A DNA stretch of 5,802 bases from Chloroflexota bacterium (GTDB lineage: Bacteria > Chloroflexota > Dehalococcoidia > SZUA-161 > SpSt-899), in contig QLUN01000063.1 of NCBI GenBank assembly GCA_018725455.1, positions 1 through 5,802 of the forward strand, read 5' to 3'. A program made the translations under genes and the position numbers. Of the stretch, positions 1 through 5,704 are shown piece by piece (position 1 is the first letter of the stretch; every line of letters begins with the position of its first letter). The notes beneath the pieces were generated by a model. It saw nothing but the letters and a program-made list of their open reading frames with translations, did no database searches and had not been told where the DNA came from.

Positions 1-1
1 A

Positions 2-8
2 AAGGAGG
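2..8 (+). promoter_or_regulatory. Strong Shine-Dalgarno sequence (AAGGAGG) at the window edge
   Basis: The sequence AAGGAGG is a near-perfect Shine-Dalgarno match. It lies 4 nt before ATG 13 and 10 nt before the in-frame ATG 19, so it serves the short leader ORF better from the second ATG. It is the best ribosome-binding sequence in the window, yet it precedes only a 22-24 codon frame. It could also be part of the 3' end of an upstream gene, since a TGA at 11-13 overlaps ATG 13 as TGATG. Confidence 0.5.
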
Positions 9-12
9 GTTG

Positions 13-87
13 ATGCCTATGAGATTAAAACAAGCCCAGGGACGCGAGCAGGTATGGTGTGACCGAAAAAGCGGTCAAAAAATATGA
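13..87 (+). CDS. Short leader ORF (24 codons) upstream of the binding protein
   Basis: This frame runs from ATG 13 (or ATG 19) to TGA 85-87 and encodes 24 (or 22) residues, basic and polar, beginning MPMRLKQAQG and ending KSGQKI. I recognise no family. The case for translation is the AAGGAGG at 2-8 and the end position: its stop lies at the edge of the AGGAGG that serves the binding protein (87-92), so terminating ribosomes would be placed at that site. The leader may therefore couple or modulate translation of the binding-protein gene. It may equally be chance: the frame is short, has no recognisable protein features, and what lies upstream is outside the window. Confidence 0.3.
   Translation: MPMRLKQAQGREQVWCDRKSGQKI
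60..77 (+). other. Small perfect hairpin/palindrome before the binding-protein RBS
   Basis: TGACCG at 60-65 is the exact reverse complement of CGGTCA at 72-77, with a six-base AAAAAG loop, and an A-run follows. The last paired base lies 9 nt before the AGGAGG at 87-92. There is no T-run after it on the + strand, and on the - strand the T-run precedes the stem, so it is not an intrinsic terminator in either direction. It could be a regulator-binding palindrome or an mRNA hairpin near the ribosome-binding site. Six base pairs can also arise by chance. Confidence 0.3.
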
Positions 88-92
88 GGAGG
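87..92 (+). promoter_or_regulatory. RBS (AGGAGG) that fixes the binding-protein start at 99
   Basis: AGGAGG lies 6 nt before ATG 99, an ideal spacing. The upstream in-frame ATG at 84 overlaps this motif and has no ribosome-binding sequence of its own. The start at 99 also gives a normal lipoprotein signal peptide (MRKK, then a hydrophobic stretch). Confidence 0.8.
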
Positions 93-98
93 ACAAGA

Positions 99-1499
99 AT
101 GCGTAAGAAGTTAATCTCAGCTATAATGGTCGGGTTATTGGGTTTGATGGTAATTGGGTGTCCACCGGCAGACCAAGTTGACCCAGTTCCAGACCCAGAA
201 CCGGAGGTGGAAATCATCACTATCCGGGCCTGGACCGTTGGGCCGGACGTCGTAGCCTACCACCGGGCGGAGAACCTGGTGCTTGCTGGGGAACGACTGA
301 ACAAGATGCTAGAGGACGCAGGTGCCATGGTCCGGGTGGAGATAGATGCCGAATTCTGGACCGAGTCCTGGGACAGCTTCCGGAAACGGACCATCCTGGC
401 GTTGGGGGGAGGAGATCCTGGGGTGGTGCCTGACATCATCTGTTCCAGCCACCTCGACATTGCTGTGTGGGCGGAAGCCGGATGGATCCAACCCCTGGAC
501 GCGTTCATCGAACGGTATAGGGATAAAACTTACGGGGACTTCTTCCCGCACCTGTGGGAAGCGACGACCTTTGATGGGAAGATCTGGGGCGTCCCGCAGG
601 ACATTGAGGTGCGGATGGTCTGGTTCCGTAAAGACCATCTGCGGGCATTGGGCTGGACTGAGGAAGAGATCGCCGCCCTTCCGCAGCGGGTGGCGGCCGG
701 GGAGGTGCTCCTGGATGACATCGCCAAGATCGCCGTGCAGATGCAGGAGGCCGGTCTGGTGGAGTATGGGATGATCCATCGTCCTACACCCGGCCCGGAC
801 TGGTTCCAGTTCATAGTCTCCTACGGCGGTGAGTACTTCTCTCCCGAGACCGGAAAGCTTGTGCTGGAGAAAGAGCCCACGCTGGAGTTTCTCAGGTTCA
901 TGTATCGGTTGACGTGGGAACACGAAGTCACCCCGCCCGGGATGACCGGTTGGGCGTGGCCCGTGATACACAAGACATTCATGGAGGGAGAAGCGGGCTT
1001 CTTCCTCACCGGTGGGATGTGGCACTGGCCCGGGTGGCAGAGGGATCTGCTGCTTCCCGAGGAATATCTGTGGGAGAACGTGGGCTGGGCCCTGATCCCA
1101 GCCGGGAGACCGGGGGGTCATCCGAACCAGATCGGACATCCTCTCGCCTATATGATTACCGACATCTCGGCTCACCCGGAGCTTGCCGCCCTGCTCATCA
1201 CTATAGCCTCGGACGTGGACCTGATCACCAACCACTCCCTTACCGGGGGGAAACTCGCCCTCCGCCACCAGCAGGTGGCTTACCCGCGGTTCGCGGAGGC
1301 AGAGTTCCTGGCTGCTGCGTCGGCGCTCCTTCCGTATCAGCGGTTCATGCCGGCGCATCCTAAGACCGGCCTCTTTTCCGGATTTCTGTTCGATGCCATC
1401 AAGGCAGTACAAGCCGGCACGCTCACCCCTGAGAAGGCTTTGGAGCTGCTAGTTCGGCGCTCCGAGGCAGATATAGGGGACGACATCATTATCCGATAA
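99..1499 (+). CDS. Lipoprotein sugar-binding protein of a CUT1 ABC importer
   Basis: This is the extracytoplasmic substrate-binding protein (family 1, MalE-like) that captures a sugar and delivers it to the permeases encoded downstream. It has 466 residues, in the usual range for the family. Residues 1-20 form a lipoprotein signal: MRKK, a hydrophobic core, and a lipobox VIGC with the lipidated Cys at 21. A Pro/Asp/Glu-rich linker (about 22-38) tethers the domain to the membrane. The body has family-like segments: DPGVVPDII (106-114), WAEAGWIQPLD (124-134), FDGKIWGVPQD (158-168), then FMEGEAGFFLTGGMW (294-308). Trp residues 285, 287, 308, 310 and 313 cluster where such proteins usually carry sugar-stacking aromatics. 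The start is set by AGGAGG at 87-92. Membership in the family is inferred from these patterns and the gene order; the sugar is unknown. A stable hairpin follows the stop. Confidence 0.9.
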   Translation: MRKKLISAIMVGLLGLMVIGCPPADQVDPVPDPEPEVEIITIRAWTVGPDVVAYHRAENLVLAGERLNKMLEDAGAMVRVEIDAEFWTESWDSFRKRTILALGGGDPGVVPDIICSSHLDIAVWAEAGWIQPLDAFIERYRDKTYGDFFPHLWEATTFDGKIWGVPQDIEVRMVWFRKDHLRALGWTEEEIAALPQRVAAGEVLLDDIAKIAVQMQEAGLVEYGMIHRPTPGPDWFQFIVSYGGEYFSPETGKLVLEKEPTLEFLRFMYRLTWEHEVTPPGMTGWAWPVIHKTFMEGEAGFFLTGGMWHWPGWQRDLLLPEEYLWENVGWALIPAGRPGGHPNQIGHPLAYMITDISAHPELAALLITIASDVDLITNHSLTGGKLALRHQQVAYPRFAEAEFLAAASALLPYQRFMPAHPKTGLFSGFLFDAIKAVQAGTLTPEKALELLVRRSEADIGDDIIIR

Positions 1500-1523
1500 G
1501 ATAGGGGGTTAAGGGCGTAGATT

Positions 1524-1559
1524 GACCCGGCGGGGAAGCCTGCCGGGTCTTTCCCCCTT
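1524..1559 (+). terminator. GC-rich hairpin after the binding-protein gene (leaky terminator or mRNA stabiliser)
   Basis: Bases 1524-1534 pair with 1539-1549: 11 bp including one G-U pair (1532/1541), closed by a GAAG loop. The following tract (TTT at 1550-1552, five Cs, then TT) is a poor U-run, so full termination is doubtful. Known binding-protein operons often carry such an intercistronic hairpin, which cuts read-through or protects the upstream mRNA so that the binding protein is made in excess over the membrane subunits. The position, 24 nt after the stop, fits that role. Confidence 0.7.
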
Positions 1560-1587
1560 GTCGAACCGTGATTACCAAAGGTATGAT
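1558..1587 (+). promoter_or_regulatory. Possible sigma-70-like promoter inside repeat copy 1
   Basis: TTGTCG (1558-1563) and TATGAT (1582-1587) are separated by 18 bp, resembling -35 and -10 boxes with 4/6 and 5/6 matches to consensus. It lies directly after the hairpin, a sensible site for a promoter driving the isomerase and transporter genes. The second repeat copy shows a comparable pair, TTGCAA (2632-2637) and TATGAT (2654-2659), with 16 bp spacing, but there the -10 lies inside the permease coding sequence. Such matches are common by chance. Confidence 0.25.
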
Positions 1588-1611
1588 AACCCAGATAAGG
1601 TCGTCCCGATT
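1564..1611 (+). repeat. Direct repeat copy 1: duplicate of the MalF-type gene's 5' end
   Basis: These 48 bases match 2636-2683 at 44 positions without gaps, at a fixed offset of 1072. The four differences (1568 G/A, 1572 T/C, 1595 A/G, 1605 C/T) are all transitions. In the permease reading frame they fall at first or second codon positions, never third, so this copy shows no sign of selection for the protein it once resembled. The match stops abruptly on both sides. It lies between the binding-protein hairpin and the isomerase start. Confidence 0.9.
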
Positions 1612-1648
1612 CCGACCGGCAGCAGGTAGCGTGCGGACAGCACGATGA
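1568..1648 (+). pseudogene. Stub of the MalF-type permease 5' end (26 codons)
   Basis: Read from GTG 1568, this frame gives VITKGMITQIRSSRF, against MTTKGMITQVRSFRL at the start of the real permease at 2640. After about 15 codons the similarity ends; the frame continues through unrelated residues to TGA 1646-1648. The ATG equivalent has become GTG. The stop overlaps the isomerase start as ATGA (1645-1648). I infer a relic of the original binding-protein/permease junction, cut off when the isomerase gene arrived. It sits 68 nt after the binding-protein stop, a normal spacing for a binding-protein/permease junction with a hairpin. It may still be translated and feed ribosomes to the isomerase, but no clear ribosome-binding sequence precedes it. 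Confidence 0.6.
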
Positions 1649-2631
1649 ATAGAATAGGGCTTAACATCGACTCAGGGAGGATCAACGGGGATCTCGAATT
1701 GCTGAAGCGAGATATCCGCGCCATTGCCGAGGCGGGATTCGACGCGGCGGAGGTGCCGATTCACGGTGTCGATGCGGTGATGAACGGAGACCTGTGTGTG
1801 GGAAGGGTGAAGCAGGTAAAGAAGATTCTCAACGGGTTTGATTTGGAATACAGCGTACATGCGCCAGACGACCTCAACTTGCAGGACATCCGATATCCTG
1901 AGATTCACCGGAAGGTCTTCCGCGCCACCATCCGGTTCACCGCCGAGATCGGGGCAAAGACGTTAGTCTATCATCAAGGGAAGTTGAGGGGTAACAACGG
2001 AGATGTGACCGAGGAGGAGGTGCGCCAGATAGAGATAGACACACTGATCGACCTCGGCAGACTGGCGCAGAGCGAAGGGGTGACTGTTTGCATCGAGAAT
2101 ACCTACTCGAGTATCACCCACTTGATGCGGCTGATAGAGAGTGTAGGGGAAAAGAGCATTAAGATGTGCTACGATTTTGCCCATTCTTACATATATATGA
2201 ACTCCACAAAACCAGGACATGATTTCATAAGGTCGATCCAGGTAGCCAGGCCGTATGTCCGGCACGCTCACGTGCACGATAACTTCGGCAAGGCAAATCT
2301 TGAATCTGAGCTTGAATCTGCACCGCCGTATATCGAGGCGATGCCGATGGGAATAGGGGACTTACACCTCCCAGTCGGATGGGGGACGATCCCGTACGAG
2401 GATGTGTTCAGGGTCATGGATGGGTACGAGGATACCTATATCCTTGAGCTTCAAGAGCGATTCTTCGAGAACAGGTACAGCGTACTCAAGGATGCTCTCA
2501 AAGATTTACGGGCGGTACTGGAACGGGTCGACGCAGAAAGGGGGGAATCAACGCGGGGTGGCGGTCTCTCCGTGGACCCTCTCCCGCGCTTTGAGCGACA
2601 GATCCCTTATCAGCAGCGTAAGTATAAGTAG
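1645..2631 (+). CDS. Sugar phosphate isomerase/epimerase, xylose-isomerase-like TIM barrel
   Basis: This 328-residue protein belongs to the AP-endonuclease-2/xylose-isomerase-like TIM-barrel superfamily, cytoplasmic metal-dependent enzymes that interconvert sugars, inositols or their phosphates. Barrel-strand motifs appear in order: GFDAAEVP (31-38), YSVHAP (69-74), LVYHQG (107-112), VCIENTY (148-154), MCYDFAH (174-180), HAHVHDN (207-213) and YILELQ (265-270). Probable metal ligands are E151, D177, H211 (or H209) and E268. The segment GDLHLPVGWGTIPYEDV (238-254) is typical of the family. The start is fixed by an in-frame stop at 1627-1629; only a weak GGA lies 7 nt upstream. About 35 C-terminal residues (from about 294) look non-conserved. 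It sits inside a transporter operon, so the imported sugar or a derivative is a plausible substrate, though this is inference. The gene is bracketed by a direct repeat and uses AUA/AGA/AGG codons more than its neighbours, suggesting late arrival. Confidence 0.88.
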   Translation: MNRIGLNIDSGRINGDLELLKRDIRAIAEAGFDAAEVPIHGVDAVMNGDLCVGRVKQVKKILNGFDLEYSVHAPDDLNLQDIRYPEIHRKVFRATIRFTAEIGAKTLVYHQGKLRGNNGDVTEEEVRQIEIDTLIDLGRLAQSEGVTVCIENTYSSITHLMRLIESVGEKSIKMCYDFAHSYIYMNSTKPGHDFIRSIQVARPYVRHAHVHDNFGKANLESELESAPPYIEAMPMGIGDLHLPVGWGTIPYEDVFRVMDGYEDTYILELQERFFENRYSVLKDALKDLRAVLERVDAERGESTRGGGLSVDPLPRFERQIPYQQRKYK

Positions 2632-2635
2632 TTGC

Positions 2636-2683
2636 AACCATGACTACCAAAGGTATGATAACCCAGGTAAGGTCGTTCCGATT
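2636..2683 (+). repeat. Direct repeat copy 2: 5' end of the MalF-type gene
   Basis: This is the intact member of the 48-base pair. It comprises 4 bases before the permease start and the first 44 bases of the gene. The copy at 1564-1611 is 44/48 identical. As this copy is within a conserved full-length gene, it is the likely original, or the copy that came in with the isomerase if a paralogous operon recombined here. Confidence 0.9.
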
Positions 2684-3590
2684 AGCTCAGAGGAAGGGGT
2701 ACTGGACGATCCTGTTGCTCCTCTCTCCGGCGCTGATCGCCGTGTTAGTCTTCTACCTGGCGCCAGTAATCCTCACTGTGATAATGGCTTTCACGGATCT
2801 GGACTGGCGGTTCGACTGGAACTTCATCGGCTTGGGCAACGTTGAGCGCATGCTGGGTGATTGGCTGATGCCGGGGATTCTCCAGGTCACCGTCCTATAC
2901 GTGATCGGCACTCTGGCTACTTTCAACGTGACCTTCGCGTTCATCCTCGCGGTGGTGCTCACCTCGGTCGGTCACCGCACCGGGACCTTCTTCCGGTCGT
3001 TATGGCTCTTGCCCCGGTTCAGCCCCCCGATCGTGTACGGGCTGATCTGGATGTGGATTCTGTGTCCTACCAGGCTCGGCCTGCTCAACAGCGTTGGGGA
3101 GGCCCTGGGGTTTGCACGGGTGGACTGGATCTTTCACCATCCGCTGGCGGTGATCATCATCACCAATGGGTTTATCGGGGCCTCCCTTGGGATGCTTATC
3201 TTCACCGCCGCCATCCGCTCCATTCCCAGGGAGCTTCACTGGGCGGCACAGGTGGACGGGGCCGGCTGGCTGCAGGATATCCGTTACGTCATCATCCCCC
3301 AGCTCCGCTGGCCGCTGATGTTCATCACCGCTTTCCAGACCCTGTCCCTGCTCACCTCCTTCGAGTACATCCTGATCATTACCGGAGGGGGGCCGTTTTT
3401 CGCTACCACTGTGTGGGCGATGTACGCCTACAATCTCGCTTTCGGGGGATATTTCGCACCCTTCCAATTCGGATACGGCTCGGCCATGTCGTTGGTACTC
3501 GTAGTGATCGGCGCTGCAGCCTCGCTGTTCTACTGGCGGGTATTCCGGTTCCGCACCATGATGACCGAGCCCGGGATCGAGGTGGTGTAA
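2640..3590 (+). CDS. MalF/UgpA-type sugar ABC permease
   Basis: First inner-membrane channel subunit of the importer, 316 residues, typical of CUT1 MalF-type permeases lacking the large periplasmic loop of E. coli MalF. Hydrophobic segments lie at about 23-51, 80-108, 118-143, 168-192, 222-247 and 280-300, giving six helices. The basic N-terminus followed by LLLLSPALIAVLVFYLAP is characteristic. The cytoplasmic EAA loop that docks on the ATPase is ELHWAAQVDGAGWLQDI (198-214) followed by IPQL (219-222); the core D206-G207-A208 is intact, while the usual Glu before the two alanines is replaced (H200-W201). The gene starts 8 nt after the isomerase stop without an obvious ribosome-binding sequence, so coupling to the isomerase is likely. 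The first 44 bases are duplicated at 1568-1611. The next permease starts 2 nt after the stop. Confidence 0.92.
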   Translation: MTTKGMITQVRSFRLAQRKGYWTILLLLSPALIAVLVFYLAPVILTVIMAFTDLDWRFDWNFIGLGNVERMLGDWLMPGILQVTVLYVIGTLATFNVTFAFILAVVLTSVGHRTGTFFRSLWLLPRFSPPIVYGLIWMWILCPTRLGLLNSVGEALGFARVDWIFHHPLAVIIITNGFIGASLGMLIFTAAIRSIPRELHWAAQVDGAGWLQDIRYVIIPQLRWPLMFITAFQTLSLLTSFEYILIITGGGPFFATTVWAMYAYNLAFGGYFAPFQFGYGSAMSLVLVVIGAAASLFYWRVFRFRTMMTEPGIEVV

Positions 3591-3592
3591 GA

Positions 3593-4492
3593 ATGATGAC
3601 GCACACCGAGACTCGACGAACAATCACGTTCGATGCCGCCACAGTGCGGCGACAGCAGCGACAACAGCGGACTCGCAAGCTTGCGTTGCACGGGCTCCTG
3701 CTGGTGACCGGCCTGCCGATTATGGTGGGGTACGTCTGGCTCCTCGTGAACTCGTTTAGTGATGTCCTGGTCTTCGGCTTGATCCCTGAGCGACTCACCC
3801 TGCAGAATTGGGCTTTCCTGTGGGAGCCACCCTCGCCCTGGTTGCCATGCGTCTGGCGGAGCTTCGCCAACAGCATGTACCTCGCCCTGGGGATGGTGGC
3901 CGCTGTGGTGGTGACCTCCACCCCGGCGGCGTACGTCCTGTCGCGGATGAAATTCCCCGGTCGCTCCGCCATCCTGGGCGGCACCCTGATCCTTCACGCC
4001 TTCCCCGGTATCACCCTCCTTATCGCCCTGTTCTTTGTGCTCCGCTTCTTAGGACTTCTGGACAGTGTGGTCGGGGTGTTCCTGATCCGGGCCGCCCTCA
4101 TGATGCCATTCGCTATCTGGATAATGAAAGGATTCTTCGATAACATTCCCTGGGATGTGGAGCGAGCCGCCCTGGTGGACGGGGCAACGCGGATTCAGAC
4201 GTGGTACAAAGTGATGTTACCGCAGGTGAAACAAGGAATCGGAGCCATTTCTGTCTTTGCGTTTCTCGCCGGGTGGGCAGAGTATATCTTCGTGATCACC
4301 TTTATCCACGGCACAGATAACTGGACCCTGACCTCCTACGTGAACGCGCTGATCGGTGACTGGAGGTTCCTGGACTATGGCCTGTTAGCAGCCGCCTCAC
4401 TGTTTTACCTGTTCCCGGTATTGTTGTTCTTCTTGTTTGCCCAAAAGTATCTGCTCCACATGAGTGTCGGGGGAATGAAGGGGGGAGGATAG
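3593..4492 (+). CDS. MalG/UgpE-type sugar ABC permease
   Basis: Second channel subunit, 299 residues, partner of the preceding permease. It has a long Arg/Gln-rich cytoplasmic N-terminus (about 8-29), then hydrophobic segments at about 32-56, 92-117, 126-150, 157-181, 211-237 and 262-287. The EAA loop reads DVERAALVDGATRIQTWYK (188-206) followed by LPQV (209-212), with E190, D196 and G197 in their usual places, so it matches the consensus better than its partner. The C-terminus QKYLLHMSVGGMKG (284-297) is the conserved MalG tail that contacts the ATPase. ATG 3593 is 8 nt after GAGGTG (3579-3584); a second in-frame ATG at 3596 is an equally possible start. The frame is open upstream to 2861, but that stretch overlaps the first permease and is not coding. 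The stop TAG abuts the ATPase ATG directly. Confidence 0.92.
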   Translation: MMTHTETRRTITFDAATVRRQQRQQRTRKLALHGLLLVTGLPIMVGYVWLLVNSFSDVLVFGLIPERLTLQNWAFLWEPPSPWLPCVWRSFANSMYLALGMVAAVVVTSTPAAYVLSRMKFPGRSAILGGTLILHAFPGITLLIALFFVLRFLGLLDSVVGVFLIRAALMMPFAIWIMKGFFDNIPWDVERAALVDGATRIQTWYKVMLPQVKQGIGAISVFAFLAGWAEYIFVITFIHGTDNWTLTSYVNALIGDWRFLDYGLLAAASLFYLFPVLLFFLFAQKYLLHMSVGGMKGGG

Positions 4493-5704
4493 ATGGCCCA
4501 GGTAGAGCTTGTAGCACTGCGTAAGGAGTTCGGCAAGGCGGTAGTAGCGGTGAACGACCTCGACCTTACGATCCCGGACAACGGGTTCATCGCTCTGCTT
4601 GGCCCCTCAGGCTGCGGTAAGACTACCATCCTGCTCATGATCGCCGGTATCTACGTGCCCACGAAGGGGGAGATACTCTTCGACGGGGTGCGCGTGAACG
4701 AGGTGGAGCCGAAGGACCGCTACGTTGGCCTCGTCTTCCAATCCTATGCCCTCTACCCGCACATGACCGTCTATCAGAACATCTCTTTTCCCCTGCGGCT
4801 GGCCAAACGGCCGAAGGCGGAGATCGACGATAGGGTGCGAAAGGTAGCCGGGCTCACCCGCATCGAACAGCTTCTTGAGCGCCGGCCGGGTCAGCTTTCC
4901 GGAGGCCAACAGCAGCGGGTGGCCTTGTGTCGGGCCCTGGTCAAGGAGACGGAGGTACTGCTGTTGGACGAGCCCCTGTCGAACCTCGACGCCCGTCTTC
5001 GTATTGAGACGCGCGCCGAGATCAAGCGCCTGCAGCAGGAGCTTGGGATCACCACCATCCTCGTTACCCATGACCAGATAGAGGCGATGAGCATGGCCGA
5101 GCGGGTGGCGGTGTTGCACGAAGGAGTCCTGCAGCAGTACACTACCCCTGAGGAGCTGTACAACCGCCCGAGAAACCTGTTCGTGGCCTCGTTCATCGGC
5201 GACCCCCCCATGAACCTTGCTCCGGTGCGCTATCAGGTGGAGAACAGCCAGCCGAAGCTTGTGGCCAACGGGTTGGAGGTGCCCCTTTCGCCGGAGTGGG
5301 CCCAGCGGGTGGAGCAGACCGGTGCGTCCGAGCCGACCCTGGGCATTCGCCCGGAGGAGGTGGTGCTCTCACGCGAAGCGCAGAACGGTGCCTTCCGTGG
5401 CGAGGTGATCCTTACAGAACCCCTGGGCGGTGGCGTTTTGGTCCATTTCCGATTCGGGGGGTCGGCCTTCCGGGTCGTAGCCCCGCACGGCTTCTCCGCA
5501 GCAATCGGTGAACAGCTTTGGCTGGCGCCGCAGAAAGACAAGCTTCACCTGTTCCTTCCCAGCGGAGAGTCGGTGCTGCTCGCCAGCGATGCTTCTTGCT
5601 TCCGTGGACCGAGCGTTCGCCCTTCGGCATGCGCCTATCCTTTGTCTGGACGAACGGGAGCCGTTTCTACCGCAGTTGATAGAGTCTCACCTCGGTTGGT
5701 GTAG
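4493..5704 (+). CDS. MalK/UgpC-type sugar ABC transporter ATPase
   Basis: Cytoplasmic ATPase that dimerises and powers the importer. Motifs in order: A-loop aromatic F13; Walker A GPSGCGKTT (37-45); Q-loop Q83; signature LSGGQQQR (135-142); Walker B VLLLDEP (155-161) with E160 as catalytic base; D-loop SNLDAR (163-168); switch H193. The MalK-specific region follows: FIGDPPMN (234-241; the usual residue after Gly is Ser, here Asp) and GIRPEEV (284-290) in the TOBE regulatory domain. GGAGG at 4484-4488 lies 4 nt before the ATG and within the end of the preceding gene, so translation is coupled. The protein is 403 residues; the family normally ends near 360-370, shortly after the HLFLPSGESVL-like segment (352-362). 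Residues about 365-403 have no family resemblance and end RVSPRLV, so the normal stop seems lost or replaced. The catalytic part is complete. Confidence 0.95.
   Translation: MAQVELVALRKEFGKAVVAVNDLDLTIPDNGFIALLGPSGCGKTTILLMIAGIYVPTKGEILFDGVRVNEVEPKDRYVGLVFQSYALYPHMTVYQNISFPLRLAKRPKAEIDDRVRKVAGLTRIEQLLERRPGQLSGGQQQRVALCRALVKETEVLLLDEPLSNLDARLRIETRAEIKRLQQELGITTILVTHDQIEAMSMAERVAVLHEGVLQQYTTPEELYNRPRNLFVASFIGDPPMNLAPVRYQVENSQPKLVANGLEVPLSPEWAQRVEQTGASEPTLGIRPEEVVLSREAQNGAFRGEVILTEPLGGGVLVHFRFGGSAFRVVAPHGFSAAIGEQLWLAPQKDKLHLFLPSGESVLLASDASCFRGPSVRPSACAYPLSGRTGAVSTAVDRVSPRLV

Noticed and set aside
60..80. Intrinsic terminator at the 60-77 hairpin
   Set aside because: An A-run, not a T-run, follows on the + strand, and on the - strand the T-run precedes the stem.
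84..98. Alternative binding-protein start at ATG 84
   Set aside because: It would overlap its own ribosome-binding sequence and add MRRTR before a signal peptide that is already complete from ATG 99.
309..1412. Long minus-strand open frame (367 codons) opposite the binding-protein gene
   Set aside because: It lies fully antisense to a gene with clear signal peptide and family motifs. Its product is rich in Pro, Arg, His and Gly without any motif, as expected for the complement of a GC-rich gene.
1564..2683. CRISPR-like or insertion-sequence explanation of the two 48-base repeats
   Set aside because: There are only two copies, 1072 bases apart, one of them coding for the start of a conserved permease; no transposase, inverted ends or spacers lie between them.
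2861..3592. Upstream extension of the MalG-type frame (543 codons in all)
   Set aside because: The extension overlaps the MalF-type gene in another frame and gives a low-complexity, His/Arg/Pro-rich product. A proper ribosome-binding site and permease N-terminus are found at 3593.
3000..3984. Overlapping minus-strand frames across the permease genes
   Set aside because: Products are antisense shadows of GC-rich membrane-protein genes, with no ribosome-binding sites or recognisable motifs.
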